Origin: Gemmatimonadaceae bacterium
GTDB lineage: Bacteria; Gemmatimonadota; Gemmatimonadetes; Gemmatimonadales; Gemmatimonadaceae
Direction of reading: 5' to 3'
Length of the DNA stretch: 64,000 nucleotides
Assembly (NCBI GenBank): GCA_030835125.1
Contig: JAUQWM010000063.1
Coordinates: 205,869-269,868 of the forward strand
A program made the position numbers and the translations under genes. The notes under the pieces were generated by a model. It worked only from the letters and a program-made list of their open reading frames with translations, made no database searches and had not been told where the DNA came from. Positions 8,273 to 17,469 of this stretch are shown piece by piece. Every line of letters starts with the position of its first letter. Position 1 is the stretch's first letter.

Positions 8273-9351
8273 TTCGACCAGATCAGGACGACACCGCAGG
8301 TCCCGGTCGCGGCGTGGAACTCCGGCGGGGTGCCTAACGCGCGTGGATACACCTCGATGCCGGACACCGCGTGCGGCTGCACCAGGGTGTTGATCTCCGT
8401 GTCCTCCGACTTCAGGCTCACCGTCGTGGGCTGGATCCGGACCCGGTCGAGGTAGACCGTCAGCGGACAGCCGCTCCGGTCCTCGATGCGCATCTTGCGG
8501 GCGAGCGGCAGCCCGTCGCCATGCGCCATCCCGTCGGGGCCGATGACGCCGTCGTCGATGGGCCGGAGCCGGATGCCGGGAAACTGCTCCACCGCATCCG
8601 TCACGTTGGCGGGATTACGGAGCTGCAAGTCCTCCGGCGTAACGAAATAGCCGACCCGTGCCCCGCGCTCCACTTCGGCCATGCGCCGGTAGAATCCGCC
8701 GAGTTCGAGCCGGGCAAACGGCGCACGCGTGGTGACCACCTGGCCGGGCAGCGCACGCGCCACGGCCTGCATCCGCACCCGCACCGCCGTATCCGGACCC
8801 TGTTCCAGCTTCAACTCCTCGGGGGCATAGCCGATGCGCCGGACGAGTAACGAGAATCGGCCGGACACGGTGAGCGGGACGAGGAAGCGTCCGGAATCGT
8901 CGGTCACGAACCGGCGGCCTCCGTTGAGCTGCACGTTGGCGTAGGCGATCGGCTCACCGTCGAGGTCCGTCACACGCCCCCGCAGGACGCGCTCCGAGGG
9001 ATTCGCCTCGGGCAGGCTCGCCGTCTCGGACCTCATCACGAAATCGCGCGCCACCGGCCGCCCCCTGGACAGGACGACCGACCCCGTATCATCGCGGAAG
9101 CCGGGCGCGCTGAGCGTGAAGCTGAGCACGGACCCCGGGGTTCCGGAGAGCCTGAATTGGCCAAGCGAATCGGCGCGGACCGTGTAACGGATGGCCGTCA
9201 GCGTGATCGAGGCGCCGGGAATGGCCACACCGGCCTCGCTCACGACGCGGCCACGAACCTCGCTCCCCTGTGCCTGGAGGGCAGGTGTGCGCTCCGAGAA
9301 CAGCGCCCCCGCGATCAGGGCCGGGACAATCCTCACCGCCGCTGAGGCCAT
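8269..9351 (-). CDS. Secreted protein with two regulatory domains and a plug-like C-terminus
   Basis: A 360-residue protein from ATG 9351, with a signal peptide followed by two carboxypeptidase-regulatory-like domains (about 30-110 and 120-200) and a plug-like half. That half has GGFYRRMAEVERGARVGYF, RSGCPLTVYLDRVRI and a final GTCGVVLIWSK. The same two-domain plan occurs in the gene at 22774-23853, so the two are probably dispersed duplicates. The frame is open to 9522, but the extra N-terminus is basic, lacks a signal and partly covers repeats. The TAA stop lies inside the heptad array. It contains one CGTTAGGC octamer (ALG, near 8335). Confidence 0.75.
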   Translation of the reverse strand: MASAAVRIVPALIAGALFSERTPALQAQGSEVRGRVVSEAGVAIPGASITLTAIRYTVRADSLGQFRLSGTPGSVLSFTLSAPGFRDDTGSVVLSRGRPVARDFVMRSETASLPEANPSERVLRGRVTDLDGEPIAYANVQLNGGRRFVTDDSGRFLVPLTVSGRFSLLVRRIGYAPEELKLEQGPDTAVRVRMQAVARALPGQVVTTRAPFARLELGGFYRRMAEVERGARVGYFVTPEDLQLRNPANVTDAVEQFPGIRLRPIDDGVIGPDGMAHGDGLPLARKMRIEDRSGCPLTVYLDRVRIQPTTVSLKSEDTEINTLVQPHAVSGIEVYPRALGTPPEFHAATGTCGVVLIWSK

Positions 9352-9370
9352 AAGCTTGGAAAAGGGCGGA

Positions 9371-9641
9371 GCGTTGGGCGCAAGGCGCAAAGCGCAAAGC
9401 GAGTTCGACCGCCGAGCTACACCGGTCCGTCGGGCGGGTTCCGGGAACTTCGGGATCTGAACCGGGAGGCGGAAGGAGCCCGCCGCGACCTGCGCCCAGT
9501 CGAGCCGCGGACTCCGCGCCACGAGTCACGAATCGCGAGTCCCGATCCGGACCTTGACACCCCCCGCCGCGCCCCCCAATTGGGATTGACCGCAACCCCC
9601 ACCCTCACAACCCCTTTGCGCTTTGCGCTCTGCGCTTTGCC
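9371..9641. repeat. Divergent intergenic region with three heptad tracts, two of them inverted
   Basis: Units of type GCGCAAA occupy 9371-9405, a GAGTCAC/GAATCGC tract lies at about 9519-9546, and CTTTGCG/CTCTGCG units occupy 9614-9641. The first and last are reverse complements and frame the promoter region between the divergent genes starting at 9351 and 9664. Nothing else is recognisable in this 312-bp gap. Confidence 0.88.
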
Positions 9642-9663
9642 CGTACGCTCCCCGCCCGCCCTT

Positions 9664-11406
9664 ATGCTCCCTCCCGACATCACCGCCGCCCTCTCGGACG
9701 TCTCCCTCGATGAACCCTGGTCCCTCATCGAGCGGTTCACGACCCTCCGCCGCGAGCACCCGGACGACGTCCGGACCGCCTGCGATGAGATCGTGGCCAG
9801 GCTGCGCCGCCACGGCGTCCCGGTCGAGGTGCATGATCCCGAGGTCTTCCTGAGCCTCCCCGGCAAGGCATCGGTCGTCGTCGGCAGAGAGGGTTTCCGC
9901 GCCAAGCCGATGGCCATGAGCGTCGCTCACCCGGGCGGACTCACCGCGCCACTCGTCTACGCCCCGGCGCGCTACGCCCGGGGCGCCGACGAACTCTTCG
10001 CTCGCAACCTCGTCGGCGGGGACGACATCGATTACCACGGCAAACTGGTCGTGACCGAAGGCTTTGGCATGCCGGGCAAGGTCTCCTTCTTCGAGGCCCG
10101 CGGCGCCCTCGGCATGATCGCCGTGAACCCGGGCCGGAACGCGCACTGGGGAATCTGCACCACGGTCTGGGGCACGCCGGACCTCCGCGACCTCCCCCGC
10201 AAGCCGACCATCGCGGTGGTCGCCGTCAACAACCCCGATGGACTCCATCTCATCGAGGCTGCGAGGCGCGGCGAATCTGCGACCCTCACCGCCGACCTCA
10301 CCGAAGGCTGGTTCCGCTCACCGATCCCGGTGGTCACCATCCCCGGCACCGACGAATCGGAGCCCTTCGTGCTCCTCCACGGGCACTACGATTCCTGGGA
10401 CTTCGGGATCGGCGACAACGCCGTGGGCGACGCCACGCTCCTCGAGGTCGCGCGCGTGCTCTGGAAGCACCGCGACCGACTGAAGCGCTCGGTGCGGATT
10501 GCCTGGTGGCCGGGGCACTCGACGGGTCGTTATGCGGGCAGCACCTGGTTCGCCGACCACTTCGCCATCGATCTCTACGAGCACTGCATCGCCCAGGTGA
10601 ACTGCGACTCCCCCGGCTGCCGCTGGGCCACCGAGTACCGCCACATCTCCTGGATGGAGGAGACGGCGCCGTTCGCGCAGCAGGTCATCCGCGACGTCAC
10701 CGGCCAGGAATCATGGGGCGAGCGGCCGCACCAGGCGGGGGACTACTCGTTCAACAACATCGGCATCTCGAGCTTCTTCATGCTGCTCTCGACCATGCCT
10801 GACGAGGAGCGCGAGCGGCGCGGGTACTACGGGGTCGGCGGCTGCGGCGCCAACATCGAGTGGCACACCGAGGAAGACCTGATCCACATCGCCGACCGGG
10901 AGATCCTCATGAAGGACATGAAGATCTACCTCGTCGCGGCGATGGGCGTGGCGAATGCCCCCATCGCGCCGTTCGACTTCGCCCACACCCTGGCGGGATT
11001 CGAGGAAACGCTGGCGACGTACCAGGAGGCAGCCGGCGCCCACTTCGACTTCGGGAACGCCCGCCTCGCGATCGACGAGCTGTCGGCCGCCCTGCGCGAC
11101 TTCGCGCAATTCACGCAGGACCTCGCCGGCGAGCCGGTTGGCAGTGAGCCGGTCCGGCGCGCCAACGCCGCCATCCGCCGCCTCGCGCGCCTGCTCGTGC
11201 CGGTGAACTACACCCGGGGTCCGGAGTTCTTCCACGACCCCGCCGAGTCGATCCCGGCCCTCCCCGACCTCGCGGTGGCACTCCAGTTGACGGGGACACC
11301 AGCGGGGGAACGCGGCTTCGTGACCACGCACCTCACCCGCGGGCAGAACCGCCTGGTGGCGGCGCTCCGCGACGCACGCCGCACCCTGCAGGCCGCGATG
11401 GCGTGA
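9664..11406 (+). CDS. M28-type (PA domain plus metallopeptidase fold) peptidase, cytoplasmic
   Basis: A 580-residue protein without signal peptide. Residues about 65-225 fit a protease-associated insert; the M28 core follows with HGHYDSWDFGIGDN (H241, D243, D251), NCDSPG (D315) and EWHTEEDL (H401). The usual acidic pair of the family (EE in front of the G-x-x-GS turn) is replaced here by WWPGHSTGRYAGS near 281-293, so the general base and one zinc ligand differ from textbook M28 enzymes. It may be a variant aminopeptidase or a non-classical hydrolase. ATG 9664 follows a heptad array. The stop overlaps the start of a peptide-binding lipoprotein by 4 bp (GTGA), which suggests it processes imported peptides. 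Confidence 0.78.
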   Translation: MLPPDITAALSDVSLDEPWSLIERFTTLRREHPDDVRTACDEIVARLRRHGVPVEVHDPEVFLSLPGKASVVVGREGFRAKPMAMSVAHPGGLTAPLVYAPARYARGADELFARNLVGGDDIDYHGKLVVTEGFGMPGKVSFFEARGALGMIAVNPGRNAHWGICTTVWGTPDLRDLPRKPTIAVVAVNNPDGLHLIEAARRGESATLTADLTEGWFRSPIPVVTIPGTDESEPFVLLHGHYDSWDFGIGDNAVGDATLLEVARVLWKHRDRLKRSVRIAWWPGHSTGRYAGSTWFADHFAIDLYEHCIAQVNCDSPGCRWATEYRHISWMEETAPFAQQVIRDVTGQESWGERPHQAGDYSFNNIGISSFFMLLSTMPDEERERRGYYGVGGCGANIEWHTEEDLIHIADREILMKDMKIYLVAAMGVANAPIAPFDFAHTLAGFEETLATYQEAAGAHFDFGNARLAIDELSAALRDFAQFTQDLAGEPVGSEPVRRANAAIRRLARLLVPVNYTRGPEFFHDPAESIPALPDLAVALQLTGTPAGERGFVTTHLTRGQNRLVAALRDARRTLQAAMA

Positions 11407-12959
11407 GCACCCCCCGGCGCGTGGTCCTCGCGGCATCGCTGGTCGCGCTCGTCGCCTGTTCGGGCGAGGGCCCCGGGCCGAATGCGCTGCGCATCCCGCT
11501 GATCAACGACCCCATCCTGAATCCGGTCCTGGCACCGGACATTGGATCGGTGCTCATCAACAAGGTCCTCTTCTCGGCACTCGTCAGGCCCGACGAGCAC
11601 CTGCGCCCGACCCCCGACCTGGCCGAGTCCTGGACCACGTCCGACGACGGCCTGGCCTGGACCTTCGCGCTGCGTCCTGGCGTGCGCTGGCATGACGGCG
11701 AGCCGTTCACCGCTCGCGACGTGAAGTTCACCTTCGACCAGGCGCTCGACGTGAAGTCCGGCTCGCGCCTCCGGTCGGACTTCGCCGCCGTCGACGGGGT
11801 CGACATCGTCGACTCGCTCACGGTCCGCTTCCGTTTGAAGGCACCCTTCGCGCCGTTCCTGTCGCTGCTCGGGTACAACGCCGGCATCCTCCCCGAGCAC
11901 CGGCTTCGCGGCCGCAAGCTGACCGACGCCACCGACTTCAACCGCTCGGCGGCCATCGGGACCGGGCCGTTCCGGATCGTCTCGGCGTCGTCCGGCAGCG
12001 CCATCGTCCTCGAGCGATACCCCGGGTACCACGGCGCCGTGCCCGCCCTGGACCAGGTCATCTTCCGCATCGTGCCCGACGTCAATGCGCAGGTCGCGCA
12101 ACTGCTCGCGGGCGAACTGGACCTGGTGCCGATCGAGCCGGCGAACCTCGGGAGCGTGGAACGGGCGCCGGGCGTGGTGGTGGCGCGCAACCCGATCGTC
12201 CAGCATGTCTACGTCGGGTTCAACCAGCTGCGGCCGGCGTTCAAGCCGGCACTCGTCAGGCAGGCGCTCGACCTGGCCATCGACCGGCAGGCCATCATCG
12301 ACGGCGTGGTGAAGGGCGCCGCCGACCTGCCGCGCGGCACCATCCCGATGGTCCTGTCCGGGTACTTCGACGGCTCGTTGCCGGCACCCGCCTTCGCCCC
12401 GGACTCGGCGCGCGCGCTCCTCGCCCGCGCCGGATGGCGCCCGGATGCCGAGGGCCGCCTTCACGACGCCAAAGGCGCGCCGTTCGCCCTCACGATCCTG
12501 GTCGACAAGGGCAACCCCACGCGCGAACAGGCGGCCCTGGCGGTGCAGCAGGACCTGCGCCGGATCGGCATCGATGTCTCGATCGAGACGCTGGAGTTCG
12601 CGACCCTGGTGCGCGACCGCGTGCTGCCGGGCGACTACGACGCGGTCCTGATCTGGTGGACCACGCCGCCGGACCCCGACCAGTATTCCTTCTACGCCAC
12701 CGGGCAGGACAACAACCACGTCCGCTACTCGAACGCGCGGGTGGACTCGCTGCTCGGCGCCGGGCGCGCCACGCTCGACACCGTGGCCCGGCGCGGGATC
12801 TACGCCGCCTTCCAGCGCGAGGAGATGACCGACCCACCGGTGCTGGTGCTCTTCTACCCGCGGGAACTGCTGGCGGTCAGTGCCCGGATCGCCGGCCTCC
12901 CGGCGCTCGGATTGCGCGACGCCCTGCGGCACACCGAGCGACTGTCGGTGAAGCGTTAG
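11403..12959 (+). CDS. Peptide/oligopeptide ABC transporter substrate-binding lipoprotein (family 5)
   Basis: A 518-residue extracytoplasmic solute-binding protein. A lipobox (LVALVACSG) places the lipid-modified Cys at residue 19. The family-5 hallmarks are the early LNPVLAPD segment, the LAESWTTSDDGLAWTFALR stretch and RPGVRWHDGEPFTARDV near 85-110. Family members deliver di- and oligopeptides (or nickel and similar ligands) to DppBC-type permeases; the ligand here is not deducible. The GTG start overlaps the peptidase stop and the permease start follows 7 bp after the stop. The stop codon TAG sits in a CGTTAGGC octamer. Confidence 0.9.
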   Translation: MSTPRRVVLAASLVALVACSGEGPGPNALRIPLINDPILNPVLAPDIGSVLINKVLFSALVRPDEHLRPTPDLAESWTTSDDGLAWTFALRPGVRWHDGEPFTARDVKFTFDQALDVKSGSRLRSDFAAVDGVDIVDSLTVRFRLKAPFAPFLSLLGYNAGILPEHRLRGRKLTDATDFNRSAAIGTGPFRIVSASSGSAIVLERYPGYHGAVPALDQVIFRIVPDVNAQVAQLLAGELDLVPIEPANLGSVERAPGVVVARNPIVQHVYVGFNQLRPAFKPALVRQALDLAIDRQAIIDGVVKGAADLPRGTIPMVLSGYFDGSLPAPAFAPDSARALLARAGWRPDAEGRLHDAKGAPFALTILVDKGNPTREQAALAVQQDLRRIGIDVSIETLEFATLVRDRVLPGDYDAVLIWWTTPPDPDQYSFYATGQDNNHVRYSNARVDSLLGAGRATLDTVARRGIYAAFQREEMTDPPVLVLFYPRELLAVSARIAGLPALGLRDALRHTERLSVKR

Positions 12960-12966
12960 GCGGGCC

Positions 12967-13920
12967 GTGACCGGCTTCCTGCTGCGCCGCGCCGGCCACG
13001 CGCTCACCGTCATCCTGCTGGTGTGCACGGCGACGTTCATGCTGGTGCACCTGGCCCCGGGCGGGCCGGCGGTCCTGGCGGACCCCAAGCTGTCGGTGGA
13101 AGAGCGGACCGCCATCGAGGAGCGCCTTGGCCTCGACCGGCCCGTCCTGGCCCAGTACGGGCTGTGGCTGGCCCGCGTCGCCCGGGGCGACCTCGGACGG
13201 TCGTTCCTCTACGAGGTGCCGAACCTGCGCGCCATCGGCGAGCGGCTGCCGAACACGGCGCTGCTGGCCGGCACGTCCCTCTTCCTCAGCGTCCTGCTGG
13301 CGGTGCCGCTGGGACTCTGGAGTGCCGCACACCGCGGGGGCTGGGTGGACCGGGTCGTCAGCGGCGCCGCGTTCGTGGCCATGGCGGTGCCGACCTTCTG
13401 GCTCGCCATCGGCGCGATCTTCACGTTTGCCATCGCCCTTCCCCTCTTCCCCGCCGGCGGGGCGACGGCCGCGGGCGGCAGCGGCGGCGTCCTGGGCCGC
13501 CTCTACCACCTGGCGATGCCGGCCGTGGTCCTCGCCGCGGTCACCACCGCGGAACTCCTCCGGTACATGCGCTCGTCGGCACAGACCGCGCGACAACAGC
13601 CGTTCATCCGGGTGGCGCGGGCGAAGGGCGTGCGCGACGCCGCCATCCAGTGGCGCCATGTCCTGCGCACCGCGCTCATCCCGGTCGTGACCGTGCTGGG
13701 CATCCAGATCCCCCGGCTCGTGGGCGGTGCCGCCATCACCGAGACGGTCTTCGCCTGGCCCGGCCTGGGGCGACTGGGCATCCAGGCGGCGCTGGGACGC
13801 GACTACCCGCTGGTCATGGCGATCACGCTGTTCATCTCGGCGGCGGTCGTGATCGTCAACCTCGCCATCGACCTGGCCTACCTGTGGATCGACCCGCGCA
13901 TCCGGATGGACCAGCGATGA
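12967..13920 (+). CDS. dppB: Peptide ABC transporter permease, DppB type
   Basis: A 317-residue inner-membrane protein with about six transmembrane helices. The first helix begins in FLLRRAGHALTVILLV, followed by the periplasmic APGGPAVLADPK loop typical of DppB/OppB. The cytoplasmic EAA-like coupling loop RVARAKGVRDAAIQWRH lies near 215-232 and precedes ALIPVVTVLG. The start is GTG at 12967. The stop overlaps the next permease by 4 bp (ATGA). It forms the heteromeric channel with the DppC-type partner. Confidence 0.9.
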   Translation: MTGFLLRRAGHALTVILLVCTATFMLVHLAPGGPAVLADPKLSVEERTAIEERLGLDRPVLAQYGLWLARVARGDLGRSFLYEVPNLRAIGERLPNTALLAGTSLFLSVLLAVPLGLWSAAHRGGWVDRVVSGAAFVAMAVPTFWLAIGAIFTFAIALPLFPAGGATAAGGSGGVLGRLYHLAMPAVVLAAVTTAELLRYMRSSAQTARQQPFIRVARAKGVRDAAIQWRHVLRTALIPVVTVLGIQIPRLVGGAAITETVFAWPGLGRLGIQAALGRDYPLVMAITLFISAAVVIVNLAIDLAYLWIDPRIRMDQR

Positions 13921-14747
13921 GCCCTGCCGCCACGGGTTCGTCCCGGCGTCGCGCCACGATCGCAGCGGGCGTACTCGCGCTGCTCGCCCTCGCGGCGGTG
14001 CTCGGCCCGATCCTGTACGGTGCCGACCCGAACACGCTCGACCTCGGGCGCGCCGCCGTGCCGCCCGGTCCCGGCCACCCCCTCGGCACCGACGAATCGG
14101 GCCGGGATGTCCTCGGGCGGCTCCTGGCCGGCGGGCGCGTCTCGCTGGCCGTGGGCTTCGCCGCCGTGTCCTGTTCCGCCCTGCTCGGGTTGTCGTTAGG
14201 CTCGCTGGCCGGCCTGGGGGGGCGCCGGGTCGACGCCGCCGTGATGCGGCTCACCGATGCCATGATGGCCATCCCGGCGCTCTTCCTCATCATCACCACC
14301 CTGGCGCTGTTCGGCACCAGCGTGACGAGCCTCGTGCTCGCCATCGGCGGGACGTCCTGGATGGGACTCGCCAGGCTGGTGCGGGCCGAACTCATGTCCA
14401 TCCGCGAGCAACCGTATGTCGAGGCCGCGCGCGCGCTCGGGGCACGACCGACCCGCCTCCTCCTGCGACATGCCATGCCCCACCTCCTGCCCACGCTGCT
14501 GGTCAACGTGACGTTCGGCGTGGGCACGGCCATCCTGATGGAATCCGCGCTTTCGTTCATCGGGCTCGGGATCCAGCCGCCGGCAGCCAGCTGGGGGAAC
14601 ATGCTCACCAACGCGCAGGCCTACCTGTACGCGTCCCCGTGGCTGGCGGTCTACCCCGGCCTGCTGATCCTGGTGACCGTCGTGGCGGTCAACATGCTCG
14701 GCGACGCGCTCCGCGACGTCACGGAACCCGGCGAGCGCACCACCTGA
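13917..14747 (+). CDS. dppC: Peptide ABC transporter permease, DppC type
   Basis: A 276-residue inner-membrane protein. The N-terminal cytoplasmic end is followed by one helix, then the family motif HPLGTDESGRDVLGRLLAGG near 55-74. The EAA loop reads EQPYVEAARALGARPTRLLLRH. The SALSFIGLGIQPPAASWG signature near 215-232 is diagnostic of the DppC/OppC branch. The start is ATG 13917, overlapping dppB. No ATP-binding genes (dppD/dppF) follow, which is unusual for this importer class, so ATPases must be encoded elsewhere. It carries one in-frame TTA codon within CGTTAGGC at 14194-14201. Confidence 0.9.
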   Translation: MSPAATGSSRRRATIAAGVLALLALAAVLGPILYGADPNTLDLGRAAVPPGPGHPLGTDESGRDVLGRLLAGGRVSLAVGFAAVSCSALLGLSLGSLAGLGGRRVDAAVMRLTDAMMAIPALFLIITTLALFGTSVTSLVLAIGGTSWMGLARLVRAELMSIREQPYVEAARALGARPTRLLLRHAMPHLLPTLLVNVTFGVGTAILMESALSFIGLGIQPPAASWGNMLTNAQAYLYASPWLAVYPGLLILVTVVAVNMLGDALRDVTEPGERTT

Positions 14748-14799
14748 CCGGGGGCTCCGCGCCTTGACTCCACCCGGGCACGGAAGACACTTCACCCGC

Positions 14800-16344
14800 A
14801 TGAACGCGAGAATCCTCCTGGTGGCCGTCGCCGCGATCACGCCGGCGACGTCGACCGCCCAGCAGTTCCGCGCCGACGAGGCGACCATCTCCGAGATTCA
14901 CGCTGCGATGGCCGGCGGGCGCCTGACCTGCCGCGACCTGGTCACCCAGTACCTCGCGCGCATCGCCGCCTACGACAAGGCGGGACCCGCCATCAATGCG
15001 ATCGTGGTCGTGAACCCGAACGCCATCGAGGTCGCCGACTCCCTCGATCGCCGGTTCAGGAGCGAAGGCCGGACCGGGCCCCTTCACTGCATCCCCATCG
15101 TGGTGAAGGACAACATGCAGACGACCGACCTGCCCACGACGGCGGGATCGCTCGCCTTTCAGGGCTGGATCCCGAAGAAGGACGCCTTCCAGGTGCGGCG
15201 CATCCGCGAAGCCGGCGCGATCGTGATCGCCAAGACGAACATGGCCGAGTTCGCGTTCTCACCGTACGAGACGGTCAGTTCGATTCTCCCCGGCTACACG
15301 AAGAACCCCTACGCGCTCGATCGCGTCACGGCGGGATCAAGTGGGGGCACCGCCGCCGCCGTCGCAGCGGGGTTCGGTACCCTTGGACTCGGAACCGACA
15401 CGGGGAACTCCATCCGGGGACCGTCATCCCACCAGGCCCTCGTCGGCATCCGGTCCACCATGGGCCTGACGAGCCGCGCCGGTGTGGTTCCTCTCTTCCT
15501 CGTGCAGGACATCGCCGGACCCATGGCGCGGACGGTGGCCGACGCGGCGGCGGTGCTGCAGGTCGTGGCCGGAGAGGATCCCGACGATCCGGCGACGGCC
15601 GCCAGCCGCGGCCGCCCGACTCCGGATTACCTGGCCGCGCTCGACCGCGATGGCCTCCGCGGGGCGCGCATCGCAATCCTCCGCCAGGCCTGGGAGTCGC
15701 CCGGCAACGACAGCCAAGTGACCGCGGTCTTCGAGCGCGCGGTGGCCGACCTGCGAAAGGCCGGCGCGACGGTACTCGATTCCTTCGCGCTGCCCACGCT
15801 CGATTCACTGCGGCGGACCCAGCGTGGCGGTTGCCTCCAGTTCAAGTACGACCTCAACCGGTTCCTCGAAGCACTCGGCAACGACGGACCCCCGCTGCGC
15901 TCACTCGAGGCGATCATCCGCTCGAACCGCTACCACCCGACGGTCCAGCGCCGGCTCGAGCAGGAGCAACTGGCAGAAGTCCCGCCCGAGGAATCACCGG
16001 GGTGCAAGTCGCGGGATGAGTTCCGCGCCGCACTGCGCACGACCATCGTGCAGGCCATGGATGGCGCCCGCGTCGACGCGCTCATCTATCCGACCTGGAG
16101 CAACCCGCCCCGCCTCATCGGGGACCTCAACTCTCCCCATGGGAACAACTCCCCCTTCTACTCACCCAGCACCGGGTTCCCGGCGATGACGGTCCCGATG
16201 GGCTATTCGCGCGGCAGCCTGCCGGCGGGAATGACCTTCTTCGGCCGGCCGTGGAGTGAGGCGACTCTCATTCGATTGGCCTTCGCGTACGAGCAGGCGA
16301 CGCATCACCGCAGGGCTCCGGCGAGCACGCCCGCGCTCCGGTAA
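14800..16344 (+). CDS. Secreted amidase-signature family hydrolase
   Basis: A 514-residue protein with a signal peptide (about residues 1-20, ending STAQQ). The amidase signature is complete: Lys103 in VVKDN, the Gly/Ser loop AGSSGG near 178-183 holding the cis-Ser (S181), and the nucleophile Ser204 in TDTGNSIRGP. Asn203 replaces the usual Gly before the nucleophile. Enzymes of this family hydrolyse amides, including peptide amides and aryl amides. Its position behind a peptide importer suggests use of extracellular amides or peptides, which is inference. ATG 14800 was chosen because it gives a proper signal peptide; an in-frame TTG/ATG lies upstream. Confidence 0.88.
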   Translation: MNARILLVAVAAITPATSTAQQFRADEATISEIHAAMAGGRLTCRDLVTQYLARIAAYDKAGPAINAIVVVNPNAIEVADSLDRRFRSEGRTGPLHCIPIVVKDNMQTTDLPTTAGSLAFQGWIPKKDAFQVRRIREAGAIVIAKTNMAEFAFSPYETVSSILPGYTKNPYALDRVTAGSSGGTAAAVAAGFGTLGLGTDTGNSIRGPSSHQALVGIRSTMGLTSRAGVVPLFLVQDIAGPMARTVADAAAVLQVVAGEDPDDPATAASRGRPTPDYLAALDRDGLRGARIAILRQAWESPGNDSQVTAVFERAVADLRKAGATVLDSFALPTLDSLRRTQRGGCLQFKYDLNRFLEALGNDGPPLRSLEAIIRSNRYHPTVQRRLEQEQLAEVPPEESPGCKSRDEFRAALRTTIVQAMDGARVDALIYPTWSNPPRLIGDLNSPHGNNSPFYSPSTGFPAMTVPMGYSRGSLPAGMTFFGRPWSEATLIRLAFAYEQATHHRRAPASTPALR

Positions 16345-16364
16345 GCGCGGCGACATATTCCGGC

Positions 16365-17438
16365 ATGGCGATCATCCCGCTCTACGGGCACGAGGTCATC
16401 CGGGAACGGCTGCTGCCGCGTATCGTGGCCGGCACGCTTCCCCAGAGCCTGTTGTTGCACGGGCCGGCGGGCGTGGGGAAGCAGCGGTTGGCGCTCTGGA
16501 TCGCCCAGTCCCTGCTGTGCGCCTCGGACGCGCCGCCGTGCGGAAAGTGCCGGGAGTGCCGGTATGCGCAGGACCTCACCCACCCGGACCTCACCTGGAT
16601 CTTCCCTCGACCACGACCGAAGGGGAGCGACAGTGACCCGGAGGATATCGCCGAGGACCTGCAGGACGAGATCGCGAAGCGGGCAGGACGACACGGTCTG
16701 TACGCGGTCCCCGCCGGCACCGAGGGGATCTACGTCGCGACCGTCCGGTTCCTCGTCAGGCAGGCCTCCCGGACCCCGGCGTTGGCCCGCCGGAAAGTGT
16801 TCGTGGTCGGGGACACGGACCGGATGGCGCAGCAGGAAGGCGCCGAGGTCGCCGCCAACGCGTTCCTCAAGCTGCTCGAAGAGCCACCCGCCGACACCTG
16901 GGTCATCGCCACCACGAGCGCGGTGGGGTCCCTCCTGCCGACGATCCGCTCGCGCGTCGTGAGCGTCCGCGTGCCGCGACTCGACGACTCGGCGATGCAG
17001 GCGTTCATGGCGGACCCCGCGGTAGTGGAAGCCCTGGGCAAGGCGGACCTCCCTGCGGGTGAGCGCGAGAGACTCCTGCTGGCCCAGGGCGCGCCTGGGG
17101 TGCTGCTGTCGTCCACGGTCCGGAAGTCGGCGGTGGACGACGCCCGGAGGTTCATTGACGCGGCGACCTCCGGCAATCGCGCAGAGTTGTTGAAGCTGGC
17201 CTTCGTGCAGGGGCACAGCGGCGCCCGGGGCGCCTTCTCCGACATCCTCGACGCCCTGACCCTGGCCTTGTATGACCGGATGAAGGTCGGCACCCAGCGC
17301 GCCGACGCGGCGGTGTCGAGCGGAGCGAGCCGGGCGATCGACCTGGTCGAGGAAGCCAAGCGCCTGGCCGACGCGAACGTGAGCCCGTTGCTGATCTCCG
17401 CGAGACTGCTGACGGACCTCTCCCGCGTCCTCCACTAG
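16365..17438 (+). CDS. holB: DNA polymerase III delta' subunit
   Basis: A 357-residue clamp-loader AAA+ protein. The Walker A motif is HGPAGVGKQ at about 32-40, and a zinc module has C52, C59, C62 and C65. The LLEEPP motif after NAFLK, typical of delta'/gamma subunits, follows. It belongs to the clamp-loader complex that loads the beta clamp during replication. An insertion between the zinc module and Walker B (about residues 80-120, rich in Asp/Glu/Lys/Arg) is longer than in E. coli. The start is ATG, 20 bp after the amidase stop; moaC follows 31 bp downstream. Confidence 0.85.
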   Translation: MAIIPLYGHEVIRERLLPRIVAGTLPQSLLLHGPAGVGKQRLALWIAQSLLCASDAPPCGKCRECRYAQDLTHPDLTWIFPRPRPKGSDSDPEDIAEDLQDEIAKRAGRHGLYAVPAGTEGIYVATVRFLVRQASRTPALARRKVFVVGDTDRMAQQEGAEVAANAFLKLLEEPPADTWVIATTSAVGSLLPTIRSRVVSVRVPRLDDSAMQAFMADPAVVEALGKADLPAGERERLLLAQGAPGVLLSSTVRKSAVDDARRFIDAATSGNRAELLKLAFVQGHSGARGAFSDILDALTLALYDRMKVGTQRADAAVSSGASRAIDLVEEAKRLADANVSPLLISARLLTDLSRVLH

Positions 17439-17469
17439 CACGCGCCCCAGGTCTCCAACCTCCCTTCTC

